From assembly GCA_003151595.1 (NCBI GenBank), contig PLXW01000023.1, positions 1 to 20,714 on the forward strand: a stretch of DNA of 20,714 bases, in the 5' to 3' direction. How positions within the stretch are numbered: the first letter of the stretch is position 1; every line of letters begins with the position of its first letter. Of this stretch, positions 7,172-14,692 are shown piece by piece. A program made the position numbers and the translations under genes. Under the pieces are notes generated by a model. That model was not told where the DNA came from. It searched no databases and saw only the letters and a program-made list of their open reading frames with translations. Origin of the DNA: Myxococcales bacterium. Its GTDB lineage: Bacteria; Myxococcota; Polyangia; Polyangiales; Polyangiaceae.

Positions 7172-8731
7172 ATGGCGATCCAAACCGCGCTCCTCTCCGT
7201 CTCGGACAAGACTGGTCTCTTCGAGTTCGCCAAGGCGCTGCATGCGCGCGGCGTGAAGATTCTCTCCAGCGGTGGGACCGCGAAGGCGCTCGTCGAAGCG
7301 GGCGTACCCGTGGAAACCGTGGAGAGCTACACCGGTTCGCCGGAGGTGATGGGCGGGCGCGTGAAGACGTTGCACCCGCGCGTTCACGGCGGGATCCTGG
7401 CGCGCGGCGAGGTCGACAAGGGGGACCTGGCGCGGATCGGCGGACGCGAGATCGATCTCGTGTGCGTGAATCTGTATCCGTTCGAGAAGACTGCGGCCGA
7501 TCCCAAGTCGAGCCACGAGCACATCGTCGAGAACATCGACATCGGCGGACCGTCGATGATCCGATCGGCGGCGAAGAACCACGCGCGCGTCACGGTCGTG
7601 TGCGATCCCGCGGACTACGCGCGAGTGGTCGAAGCGATCGGCGATGGGAAGAGCGAGGTGCCTGGTGGCCTTCGCGCGCAGCTCGCGGCCAAGGCGTTCG
7701 CGCACACGGCGGCGTACGACGCGGCGATCAGCGGGTACCTGTCGTCTCGCGCGGCCGACGGAGCGCGCACGCAGTTTTCCGAGTACCTCACGCTGCCGTT
7801 CGAGCGCGCGTACGGCCTGCGCTACGGCGAGAACCCGCATCAGCAAGGCGCGTTCTACGTCGAGCGCGACGCGGCGCCGGGATCGCTGGCGCGCGCGGAG
7901 AGCCTCGGTGCCGGTGGCAAAGAGCTCAGCTTCAACAACCTCGTCGATGTCGATGCGGCGCTCGACGCCGTGCGCGAGTTCGATCGGCCGGCGGCAGTCG
8001 TCGTGAAACACACCAATCCTTGCGGCGTAGCGGTCGCCGGAGCGCTCGACGCGGCGTACCGGACTGCGCGCGACGCGGACCCCACGAGCGCGTTTGGGGG
8101 CATCGTGGCGTTGAACCGCGAGGTCGACGAGACGACGGCGCGCTTGCTGGCCGAGACGTTCCTCGAGTGCGTCGTGGCGCCGAAGTTCAGCGACGCGGCG
8201 ATGGAGATCCTGCGCGCGAAGAAGAACCTGCGATTGCTGGCGACGGGGGCATGGCTCAGCGCGGACCACGCCGCACTCCAGTACAAGCGGGTCGGGGACG
8301 GGCTCGTCGTACAGACGCGCGACGCGACGGCCGCCGGCGAAGTGACGAACGGAAAAGTGGCCAGCAGGCGCGCACCTACGCCGGAAGAGCTCACGTCGCT
8401 CGAGTTCGCATGGCGTGTGTGCAAGCACGTGAAGTCGAACGCGATCGTCCTCGCGCGCGGCGAGCACACGGTGGGCGTCGGCGCGGGCCAAATGTCTCGC
8501 GTGGTTTCCGTGCAGATTGCATGTGAGAAAGCGGGTGAGCTTTCGCGAGGCAGCGTGCTCGCGTCGGACGCTTTCTTCCCGTTCCCCGACGGGCTGGAAG
8601 CTGCGGCGAAAGCGGGCGTCACGGCGGTCGCTCAGCCGGGGGGGAGCGTGAAGGATCCCGACGTGATCGCGGCGGCCGATGCGCACGGGATCGCGCTCGT
8701 CATGACCGGAGTTCGCCACTTCCGACACTGA
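7172..8731 (+). CDS. purH: Bifunctional AICAR formyltransferase / IMP cyclohydrolase
   Basis: Catalyses the last two steps of de novo IMP synthesis in the cytosol: formylation of AICAR with 10-formyl-tetrahydrofolate, then ring closure of FAICAR. The 519-residue length is normal. The N-terminal cyclohydrolase (MGS-like) domain opens with ALLSVSDKTGL and contains SSGGTAKAL and GRVKTLHPRVHGG (63-74). The C-terminal transformylase domain begins near 200, with YGENPHQ (218-224), the catalytic Lys279-His280 pair in VVKHTNPCG, DPTSAFGG (303-310) and the ending QPGGSVKDPDVI. The ATG at 7172 matches the family N-terminus. An in-frame TTG at 7136 would add 12 atypical residues. A hairpin lies directly upstream. 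No other purine genes are nearby, so control may involve the preceding regulator gene if the two are co-transcribed. Confidence 0.98.
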   Translation: MAIQTALLSVSDKTGLFEFAKALHARGVKILSSGGTAKALVEAGVPVETVESYTGSPEVMGGRVKTLHPRVHGGILARGEVDKGDLARIGGREIDLVCVNLYPFEKTAADPKSSHEHIVENIDIGGPSMIRSAAKNHARVTVVCDPADYARVVEAIGDGKSEVPGGLRAQLAAKAFAHTAAYDAAISGYLSSRAADGARTQFSEYLTLPFERAYGLRYGENPHQQGAFYVERDAAPGSLARAESLGAGGKELSFNNLVDVDAALDAVREFDRPAAVVVKHTNPCGVAVAGALDAAYRTARDADPTSAFGGIVALNREVDETTARLLAETFLECVVAPKFSDAAMEILRAKKNLRLLATGAWLSADHAALQYKRVGDGLVVQTRDATAAGEVTNGKVASRRAPTPEELTSLEFAWRVCKHVKSNAIVLARGEHTVGVGAGQMSRVVSVQIACEKAGELSRGSVLASDAFFPFPDGLEAAAKAGVTAVAQPGGSVKDPDVIAAADAHGIALVMTGVRHFRH

Positions 8732-8788
8732 TCGGCGCCGGCGCGCTACGCTTGTCTGTCGCCGGAGAGACGGGAGACGAGCGCGCGA

Positions 8789-9391
8789 ATGTCCGAGGTC
8801 GTGAAGGAGTATCCGCCGCCGGGGGAGCGGCTGCGGCCTGCCGAGAACATCCGGAGCACGATCCTCCTCGCGGCCATGACCGCGCTGCGCGAGCGCGGGC
8901 GTTTCGAGGCGTGGAGCGCGGCGCTCGATCCGGCGTCGCGCGAGGCGTTGACCACGATCATCGCGGGCACCTGGGTGCCCACCGAGCTGGCGATGGCCCA
9001 TTACCGCGCGTGTGATTCGCTCGGTCTCGCTCACGACGAGGTCGTCGGGATCGGGCAGAGCGTCGGGACGAGCGCGCACGGGAATCTCTTTCACGTGTTG
9101 AAGAAGGTCGTGACCACCATCGGCGCGACACCATGGACGCTTGCCGATCACTACGAGCGTCTGTGGACCCGCGCCTTCGACGGCGGCGGCTTTCGGATCG
9201 TGCGCACCGGACCGAAGGACTCGTTCATCGAAGTTCAGCGGATCCCGATGTCGACCTCGTCGTATTTTCGCGCGGCGTTCTGCGGCGTGAATCTCGCGGC
9301 GCTGAACCTCGTCTCCGCCAAGTGTTACGTGCGCGTTTCGAGCGTCGCGCGTGCGCGAGATGGGTTCACGATTCGCGTCGCGTGGGTCTGA
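8789..9391 (+). CDS. Hypothetical protein, about 200 residues
   Basis: I do not recognise this 200-residue protein with certainty. It has no signal peptide or membrane helix and should be cytosolic. The first half is helical (STILLAAMTALRERGRF, then REALTTIIAGTWVPTELAMAH). The second half contains a G-F-R-I-V-R-T-G-P segment and ends in a beta-rich stretch with Cys (SAKCYVRVSSVARARDGFTIRVAW). This layout, a helical N-terminal half followed by a small C-terminal sheet ending in a Trp motif, recalls the myxobacterial DUF2378 family and V4R/HNOB-like ligand-binding domains. The match is by general shape only. GGGAG lies 12 bases before the ATG, a weak spacing. It follows purH by 57 bases on the same strand and precedes the ParA gene. 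Confidence 0.7.
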   Translation: MSEVVKEYPPPGERLRPAENIRSTILLAAMTALRERGRFEAWSAALDPASREALTTIIAGTWVPTELAMAHYRACDSLGLAHDEVVGIGQSVGTSAHGNLFHVLKKVVTTIGATPWTLADHYERLWTRAFDGGGFRIVRTGPKDSFIEVQRIPMSTSSYFRAAFCGVNLAALNLVSAKCYVRVSSVARARDGFTIRVAWV

Positions 9392-9398
9392 GAAACGA

Positions 9399-9430
9399 GT
9401 GAAAGGCGTCCGAGAAGCGCCTGATTTCAC
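9399..9430 (+). terminator. Possible terminator-like hairpin between the 200-residue unknown gene and the ParA gene
   Basis: GTGAAAGGCG (9399-9408) can pair with CGCC (9418-9421) and TTTCAC (9425-9430), with a three-base bulge and a nine-base loop. It starts 7 bases after the upstream stop codon. There is no clean T-run after it (only GCGTTTGTT further on), so it could be a weak terminator or an mRNA-end structure. Confidence 0.3.
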
Positions 9431-9529
9431 GCTCGCGTTTGTTGGCCCGATCGCGCGCCGTGTGGCTATTGGACTTGCACGCTTAGCGAAGCAATTCGCG
9501 CGGCGGGCGAGCTCACGCGGGAGACTTCC

Positions 9530-10765
9530 ATGGCCGGAATGAACGAGAGCTGCAGCGTTTGTGGCAAAGGGTTCGAGGTCCAATTTCGCTACCAGATGGA
9601 GGAGCGAGACGGAGGGTTCGCGTTCTTCTGTTCGACCGAGTGCAACGGCAAGAGCGTGCGCGGCGAGGTCGACGGCGGCGCAACGTGCGACGCATGCAGC
9701 AAGCGCTTCGCGGTCGATCTCGTGTCGCAGGTGCTGAAGGTGAACGGCCAGCGGCGCTACGCCTGCAGCGAGCCGTGTCGCGTGCAAGTCCTCGCCGAAG
9801 CCGGCGGCGCAAAGCTCGCGTCGTTCATGGGTCCGATCGCGACCCCGATCGCGATCCCGAACGCGGCCCCGACCCCGAACGCGAACGCGACCCCGCACGC
9901 GACAGTCTCTGCGACCATCACGCTCCCTCGCGCCCGCCGCGAAATCCAGGGCCCCCGGCGCCTCGCCATCTTCAACCACAAAGGCGGCACCGGAAAGACG
10001 ACGACCACCGTGAGCATCGCTGCCGGCCTCGCCGAGCGCGGTCTCAAGGTGCTCCTCGTCGACACCGACTCGCAAGGCAACGTTGGCGTCTCGCTCAACG
10101 TGAAGACGGAGCGCTCGCTCTACCACGTGCTCGTCATGGGCTTGAAGGCGCAGGATGCCGCCGTTCAGGTCCGCCCGAACCTCGATCTCATCTGCGCGAA
10201 CGAGACCCTCGCTGCCGCCGAGCTCTATCTCGCCGGGCGCCAGAACCGCGATCGCGTGCTGCGCGATCGGCTCATGGCCGCGAGCGACGCGTACGACGTC
10301 GTGCTGGTCGATTGCTCGCCGTCGCTGTCGCTCATGAACCAGAACGCACTCGTCTTCGCCGACGGGATCCTCGTCCCGGTGGCGTGCGACTTCCTCTCGC
10401 TCGTCGGCGTGCGGCAGGTGATCAAGACGGTGAAGAACGTGAACGCGCTCTTGCACCACCCCGTTCAAATCTGGGGAGTCTTGCCGACCTTCTACGACGC
10501 GCGCGCGCGCATCTGCCGCGACGCCGTCGATACGCTGAAGCAACACTTCGGCGAGCGCTGCCTCGCGCCGATTCGCGCGACGATGAAGATCAAGGAAGCG
10601 CCGGCGCAAGGGCGGACGATCTTCGAGTATGCGGCGTCGTCGAACGCGGCGACGGATTACTGGCGCGTGGTCGACGCCATCATCGACGGGCACGACGCGG
10701 TGAGCGCCGACAGCCCGGCCTCGGGCGCGAGCGACGACGACCAACAAGATGCACTCACGGCATGA
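9530..10765 (+). CDS. ParA/MinD-family ATPase with two N-terminal zinc-finger-like repeats
   Basis: A 411-residue fusion. The N-terminus carries two tandem Cys4 units, C8-x2-C11-x22-C34-x3-C38 and C53-x2-C56-x22-C79-x3-C83, exactly 45 residues apart, likely Zn-binding knuckles. A low-complexity Ala/Pro/Asn/Thr linker occupies about 99-130. The ATPase follows: [13 protein letters not shown], a deviant Walker A with signature Lys151 and Lys156; [10 protein letters not shown] (Walker A', Asp178/Asp180); and VVLVDCSPS (Walker B, Asp261). This is the ParA type that dimerises with ATP and binds DNA non-specifically to segregate or position cargo. GGGAG lies 6 bases before the ATG. The gene runs 31 bases ahead of a ribbon-helix-helix gene, the usual arrangement of a ParA with a small centromere-binding partner. 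The organism's canonical chromosomal ParA would normally lack the finger repeats, so this is a paralogue of unknown cargo. Confidence 0.93.
   Translation: MAGMNESCSVCGKGFEVQFRYQMEERDGGFAFFCSTECNGKSVRGEVDGGATCDACSKRFAVDLVSQVLKVNGQRRYACSEPCRVQVLAEAGGAKLASFMGPIATPIAIPNAAPTPNANATPHATVSATITLPRARREIQGPRRLAIFNHKGGTGKTTTTVSIAAGLAERGLKVLLVDTDSQGNVGVSLNVKTERSLYHVLVMGLKAQDAAVQVRPNLDLICANETLAAAELYLAGRQNRDRVLRDRLMAASDAYDVVLVDCSPSLSLMNQNALVFADGILVPVACDFLSLVGVRQVIKTVKNVNALLHHPVQIWGVLPTFYDARARICRDAVDTLKQHFGERCLAPIRATMKIKEAPAQGRTIFEYAASSNAATDYWRVVDAIIDGHDAVSADSPASGASDDDQQDALTA
9838..9900 (+). repeat. Low-complexity repeat encoding the ParA linker
   Basis: Irregular repeats of the units CCGAACGCG, GACCCCG and GATCGCG encode the Ala/Pro/Asn/Thr linker between the zinc-finger repeats and the ATPase. 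A 17-base piece of it (9879-9895) recurs exactly, in inverted orientation, in the linker of the M1 peptidase gene at 16654-16670. Confidence 0.6.
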
Positions 10766-10786
10766 AGCACACGCGACAAGAGAGGC

Positions 10787-10791
10787 GGAGG
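10787..10791 (+). promoter_or_regulatory. Ribosome-binding site GGAGG deciding the RHH gene start
   Basis: A perfect GGAGG 5 bases before the ATG at 10797. It argues against the upstream in-frame ATG at 10749, which lies inside the ParA gene and has no such site. Confidence 0.85.
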
Positions 10792-10796
10792 ATCAC

Positions 10797-11117
10797 ATGA
10801 CGGCGCGGGATGGAGGAGCTGGGATCGGAGCAGCGGCGCGTGTCCTCGACGGGGACGAAGTGCAAGGGGTCCTCTCGGGCTCTTTCTACTCGCCCGCGGA
10901 GAGTGGCGCGTACCCCAAGAGCGCAGATCGCGCGGCGGCTGCGAAGCCGACGCACTACAAAGTGATCTGCATCTCGATGTACACCAAAGACCTCGAACGA
11001 CTCGACTCGCTCGTCGATGAGCTCAAGTCGCGAGGAATGACGAAGGCGAGCCGTAGCGCGTTGATCCGCGCGGCGCTCGATCAGGTCGATCTGGACAAGG
11101 TTCCGCGCGGGATGTGA
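10797..11117 (+). CDS. Ribbon-helix-helix (CopG/ParG-like) DNA-binding protein
   Basis: A 106-residue protein with a flexible Ala/Gly/Ser-rich N-terminus and a ribbon-helix-helix fold near residues 54-97. A beta strand (YKVICISMY) would insert in the DNA groove as a dimer. It is followed by helix A (TKDLERLDSLVDELKSRG) and helix B (SRSALIRAALDQV), with the usual S-R-S-x-L-I-R-x-A pattern. RHH proteins of this size act as centromere-binding partners or transcriptional repressors of ParA genes. The N-terminal tail could carry the arginine-finger-like stimulator of the ATPase seen in ParG or TP228-type systems, but no such residue is evident. It is 31 bases downstream of the ParA-type gene with its own strong ribosome site, so the two are almost certainly co-transcribed and functionally linked. 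Confidence 0.88.
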   Translation: MTARDGGAGIGAAARVLDGDEVQGVLSGSFYSPAESGAYPKSADRAAAAKPTHYKVICISMYTKDLERLDSLVDELKSRGMTKASRSALIRAALDQVDLDKVPRGM

Positions 11118-11151
11118 TTCGCGCTCGAGCGTCGCGTTAGCTCGATCGCGT

Positions 11152-12162
11152 TCAGGCGAGGTCGTTCCAGAACGACTCGAGATCCGGCGGCAGCGGCGCT
11201 TCGATCGCCAGGTGCTCGTGCGTCGTCGGATGCGGGAGCGACAGGCGCCATGCGTGGAGCGCGTGACGTGAGAGCTCGAGGCGCGCGACGTCGATGTCGG
11301 TGAGCTCACCGTCCACGCCTCGCGCGAAGCAGCCGTCGTCGGGGCCGTACAGCTTGTCGCCGACGATGGGCGTGCCGAGCGACGAGAGGTGGATGCGAAT
11401 CTGGTGCTGGCGTCCGGTCTCGAGACCGCAGCGAACGCGCGCGTAGGTTCGGCCGTCTTTCGTGGTGCGCGTCTCCTCGACGTCGAAGCGCGTCGCGGCG
11501 TGCAGGGCGCCTTTGGCGTCGCTGATCCGCATCTTCACTTTCGTGCGATGCGTGGGATCGAGCTCGACGCTCTGCTCGTAGCGCCCTTCGCGCGGCACGC
11601 CCCAGGTGATGGCTACGTACGTCTTCTCGATGCCGGCGCGGTCTTCGAAGACCCACTTCAGCTTGCGATCGAACGGCGCGTTCTTGGCGAGCAAGATGAC
11701 GCCGCTCGTCTCGCGATCGAGGCGGTGTGCGAGCGAAAGCCACTCGCCGGGGCGCGCGCGCTGGAGCACCTTGATGAGCGTGTTCTTGTGGTAGCGCGCG
11801 CTCGGATGCACCGGGAGGAGCGCGGGCTTGTCGACGGCGAGGAGGTCGGCGTCTTCGTAGAGGATGGGGACGTCGGTGGGGACCGGGTCTTCGTCCCACG
11901 GCGCGCGCCACAAGAGGATCTGCTGGAACGGCTTCACGCGCTCGTTCGGTTGCAAGCGCCGACCGCGATCGTCGTAGGCGCTCGCGCGGATGATGAACTG
12001 CGTGCGCGTGCGGCTCGTTCGTTTGAGCTGACCCTGGAGGAAAACGTCCAGCCTCTGCCCGGCCACTTCGGGGGGCACGCGGAAGGCGGACACGACCGAC
12101 CCTTCGGCGACCCCTTCGGGGCGAAACCAGTCCGTTTCGTCGGCTCTTCGTACGCGCGTCAT
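11152..12162 (-). CDS. RluA-family pseudouridine synthase
   Basis: Isomerises specific uridines to pseudouridine in rRNA or tRNA. The 336-residue protein has an S4-like RNA-binding region at about 28-75 (RVPPEVAGQRLDVFLQGQL) and then the catalytic domain. That domain includes YEDADLLAVDKPALLPVHPS (102-121) and the signature AHRLDRETSGVILLAKN, with catalytic Asp149. It also includes the GRQHQIRIHLSSLGTPIVGDKLYG block (250-273). The RNA target cannot be assigned: RluC, RluD and TruC-type members share these motifs. I chose the ATG at 12162 because it gives a normal N-terminus. There is no strong ribosome site upstream, so the start is moderately certain. The gene converges on the RHH gene (34 bases) and is divergent from glgA. 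Confidence 0.93.
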   Translation of the reverse strand: MTRVRRADETDWFRPEGVAEGSVVSAFRVPPEVAGQRLDVFLQGQLKRTSRTRTQFIIRASAYDDRGRRLQPNERVKPFQQILLWRAPWDEDPVPTDVPILYEDADLLAVDKPALLPVHPSARYHKNTLIKVLQRARPGEWLSLAHRLDRETSGVILLAKNAPFDRKLKWVFEDRAGIEKTYVAITWGVPREGRYEQSVELDPTHRTKVKMRISDAKGALHAATRFDVEETRTTKDGRTYARVRCGLETGRQHQIRIHLSSLGTPIVGDKLYGPDDGCFARGVDGELTDIDVARLELSRHALHAWRLSLPHPTTHEHLAIEAPLPPDLESFWNDLA

Positions 12163-12219
12163 CGAGAGCGCAGAGCATGAACGCGACCGCGCGCGGGCGC
12201 CAGGGATCCGACCGATCGG

Positions 12220-12241
12220 GAATGCGCCGTGAATGCGCCGT
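12220..12241. repeat. Tandem direct repeat, 2 x 11 bases, in the glgA upstream region
   Basis: The unit GAATGCGCCGT occurs twice head-to-tail, with a GA beginning a third copy. Just before it, at 12212-12219, is the 8-base palindrome CCGATCGG. It lies in the only non-coding DNA between the divergent pseudouridine synthase and glgA genes. It could be an operator or a slippage product. Confidence 0.55.
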
Positions 12242-12276
12242 GATTTCGGCTCGATTCGAGTGTAGAAGCGTCCGCG

Positions 12277-13728
12277 ATGGAGATTCTCTTCGTTTCGACC
12301 GAGTTGGCGCCGTACGTGAAGGTCGGCGGGCTCGGGGACGTGATGGCCGCGCTTCCGAAGGCGCTCCGCGGACTCGGGCACAAGACGACGATCGTGTTGC
12401 CGCGCTTCCCGGCGTTCGAGGCCAGCGGCCTCCTCGCTGCGCGCCGGCTGACGCCGCTGTCGATCGAGCTCGGTGGCAAGACCTGGCAAGTGACCGTCTA
12501 TGACGCGAAGCTGCCGTCGCAGGTCGAGCTCGTGCTCGTCGATGCGCCGGGGCTCTTCGATCGCGACGGGGTCTACGGCGAAAAGGGCGAGGACTACGCC
12601 GACAACGCGACGCGCTTCGCTGTCCTCTCGCGCGCTGCCGTCGAGATCGCCAAGCAGCGGTTCGCCGCGGGGGCGCCGTTCGACATCGTGCACTGCCACG
12701 ATTGGCCGGCGGCGCTGGTCGCGACGTACCTGCGCGAGCTCCGAAAAGAGATCCCGCAGCTCACGACGAAGACCGTCCTCACGATTCACAACCTGGCGCA
12801 CCAGGGGACGTTCCCGAAAGAAGTGCTGCCGTCGCTCGGCCTGGGGTGGGATCAGTTCTCGGTCGACGGGATCGAGTTCTACGGCGGCCTGAACGTGCTC
12901 AAGCAGGGGATCCTGACGGCCGACGCGGTGACGACCGTGAGCGGCACGTACGCGCGCGAGATCCAGACGCCCGAGCTCGGACACAAGCTCGACGGCGTGC
13001 TTCGTGAGCGCGCGCGCGCCGTGATCGGGATCTTGAACGGCGTCGACTACGCCATCTGGAACCCGGCGACCGATTCGGCGCTCGCCGCGCGTTACGACGC
13101 GGAAGACCCGGCGAACAAGGTGCGATGCAAGGCGGCGCTCCAGAAGGAGCTCGGGCTGCCGATCGATCAGGGGACGCCGCTCGTCGTGAACGTCGGGCGC
13201 ATCGTGATGCAGAAGGGGAGCGACGTCGTCGCGGCCGCGATCACGAAGCTGCTCCGCGCGACCGACGCGCAGATCGTCGTCGCCGGAGACGGCGATGGGT
13301 CGCTCGTGGCGAAGCTCGAAGACGCGGTCGCCAAGGGACCGGGGCGCGCGGTGTTCATTCGTGCGGCGAGCGAGCAGGTCGTGCACCGCATGTTCGCGGC
13401 GGCGGATCTCGCGCTGGTGCCGAGTCGGTTCGAGCCGTGCGGGCTCGTGCAGATGTACGCGCAGCGTTACGGCGCGTTGCCGGTCGCGCGAGCGACGGGC
13501 GGGCTCGTCGATACGATCGTCGATTGCGACGCGAAGCTCGAGACAGGGACGGGGTTCCTGTTCGACGACGAGACCGTCGATGCGCTCGTGGGAGCGGTCG
13601 AGCGTGGAATCGCGGCGCGCACCTCGCCGCGTTGGCCGGCGCTCGTGCGTCGGGTGATGCGGCTCGATCGCGGCTGGGAGCGCCCGGCGCGTCAGTACGA
13701 GCAGGTCTATCGCAACCTGACGCGCTGA
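12277..13728 (+). CDS. glgA: Glycogen synthase (ADP-glucose, GT5 family)
   Basis: Transfers glucose from ADP-glucose to growing alpha-1,4-glucan in the cytosol. The 483-residue length is normal. The N-terminal Rossmann domain has the nucleotide-sugar loop K15-V-G-G-L-G-D21 and IVHCHDWPAALV with His141 at the conserved active-site position. TIHNLAHQG (169-177) and the FYGGLNVLKQGILTAD stretch are typical of the family. The C-terminal GT-B domain has VVNVGRIVMQKG (303-314) and the acceptor-site motif VPSRFEPCGL with Glu386, followed by the RATGGLVDTI loop. The start ATG at 12277 gives the standard MEILFVSTELAPYVKVGGLG opening; no clear Shine-Dalgarno sequence precedes it. No other glg gene is adjacent. 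It converges with the membrane-protein gene (16 bases between stops). Confidence 0.98.
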   Translation: MEILFVSTELAPYVKVGGLGDVMAALPKALRGLGHKTTIVLPRFPAFEASGLLAARRLTPLSIELGGKTWQVTVYDAKLPSQVELVLVDAPGLFDRDGVYGEKGEDYADNATRFAVLSRAAVEIAKQRFAAGAPFDIVHCHDWPAALVATYLRELRKEIPQLTTKTVLTIHNLAHQGTFPKEVLPSLGLGWDQFSVDGIEFYGGLNVLKQGILTADAVTTVSGTYAREIQTPELGHKLDGVLRERARAVIGILNGVDYAIWNPATDSALAARYDAEDPANKVRCKAALQKELGLPIDQGTPLVVNVGRIVMQKGSDVVAAAITKLLRATDAQIVVAGDGDGSLVAKLEDAVAKGPGRAVFIRAASEQVVHRMFAAADLALVPSRFEPCGLVQMYAQRYGALPVARATGGLVDTIVDCDAKLETGTGFLFDDETVDALVGAVERGIAARTSPRWPALVRRVMRLDRGWERPARQYEQVYRNLTR

Positions 13729-13744
13729 CGCGCGCGTCGGCGCA

Positions 13745-14692
13745 TCAACGTGCGCGGATGACTCGGTGCGCGTGATCGACGGAACGCAGCGCGCTCGCGA
13801 ACCACGACGCGCGAAACGCGACGCGTGAGAGCGCGACGAGCTGGTGGACGACGGCGAGCGCGAACAGCGCCAGGCCGCCATGCCCACCGAGCTTGGCCGC
13901 GACGAGGCCGCCGATCGCGACCGGTGCCCAGCCGACCGCCGCGCGCCAAGCCCACGACCAAACGACCGACATCGGATTTCGCATGAGCGCGTTCACTGCG
14001 CACCGGCACGCGCGAATCGTCCGCACGCGAAAGCGAACCGACGCGGCGCGCGCGAGATCGTGCATCACGCCGACGACGCCGGCGACGCTGAGGATCGCGA
14101 GCCCCACCAGCCACCCGAGCTGATCGGCCCTCGCTTCACCGAGCTTGCCCGCAGCGCGATTGGAGACGAGCGCCACCGCCATCAAGGCGAGCCCCACCAG
14201 CAACCCCTCCACCAGCGCGGCGACGGCGAACAGCGTGACGAACGTCGGGAACACCGACGCGCCGCGCGCGATGACCGCGCGCATCGACGGTGCCGTTCGA
14301 TCGCGCGTCACGTACCCCATCGACGCCAGCAGCGCTGCGATCGGGACGAGATCCGCGAAGCCCGCGATCAGGAACACGAGGAGCACCAGCGTCGCCAAGC
14401 CGGAGCGCGCCCCTTGCGCGATGAAGAGGAGATCGCCCAACGCGTGCGCGCCCGGCGTCCACAGCGGCTCGTCGCCCGAGGGATGCGCGCCGTACCACCC
14501 GGCGACCGCCGACGAGAACGGCCAGGCGATCAGCAGCGCGAACGCCAGCTGCCACGCCCACAGCGCGAGCACCGCGCGCGGGCGTCGTCGCGCGCGCATC
14601 GATTCGTTCGACAGCAGCACGAGCTGGTCGTCGCGCGCCGGCGTGGGCATCGCGTCCGGGTCCCACGCGCTCGTGTCGTGCGCTGCGGTCAC
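13745..14692 (-). CDS. Polytopic membrane protein of unknown function
   Basis: A 315-residue integral membrane protein with about six hydrophobic helices: near 48-72 (LWAWQLAFALLIAWPFSSAVAG), 100-145 (two, ending in ALLASMGYV), 160-190 (TLFAVAALVEGLLVGLALMAV), 205-230, 260-275 and 285-305. The first ~40 residues are hydrophilic (PTPARDDQLVLLSNESMRARRR). I recognise no family motif or enzymatic residues. The overall look fits the many uncharacterised multi-helix membrane proteins of myxobacteria. The GTG start overlaps the TGA of the metallopeptidase gene as GTGA, so translation of the two is coupled and they probably work together at the envelope. Confidence 0.82.
   Translation of the reverse strand: MTAAHDTSAWDPDAMPTPARDDQLVLLSNESMRARRRPRAVLALWAWQLAFALLIAWPFSSAVAGWYGAHPSGDEPLWTPGAHALGDLLFIAQGARSGLATLVLLVFLIAGFADLVPIAALLASMGYVTRDRTAPSMRAVIARGASVFPTFVTLFAVAALVEGLLVGLALMAVALVSNRAAGKLGEARADQLGWLVGLAILSVAGVVGVMHDLARAASVRFRVRTIRACRCAVNALMRNPMSVVWSWAWRAAVGWAPVAIGGLVAAKLGGHGGLALFALAVVHQLVALSRVAFRASWFASALRSVDHAHRVIRAR

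Noticed and set aside
8738..8765. CCGGCG / CGCCGG inverted repeat after purH
   Set aside because: The stem is only six pairs with a 16-base loop and no T-run, so it is expected by chance at this G+C content.
9463..9478. A sigma-54-like TGGC...TTGC upstream of the ParA gene
   Set aside because: The gap between TGGC and TTGC is 8 bases instead of the required 7, and the GG-GC distance is therefore one too long.
6158..10747. A 1529-codon open frame on the minus strand
   Set aside because: It is antisense to four well-supported genes. Its product is Arg/Ala/His-rich with no domain, and it arises from G+C-rich codon bias.
10749..10796. Longer start for the ribbon-helix-helix gene
   Set aside because: It would begin inside the ParA gene without a ribosome site, while ATG 10797 has a perfect GGAGG.
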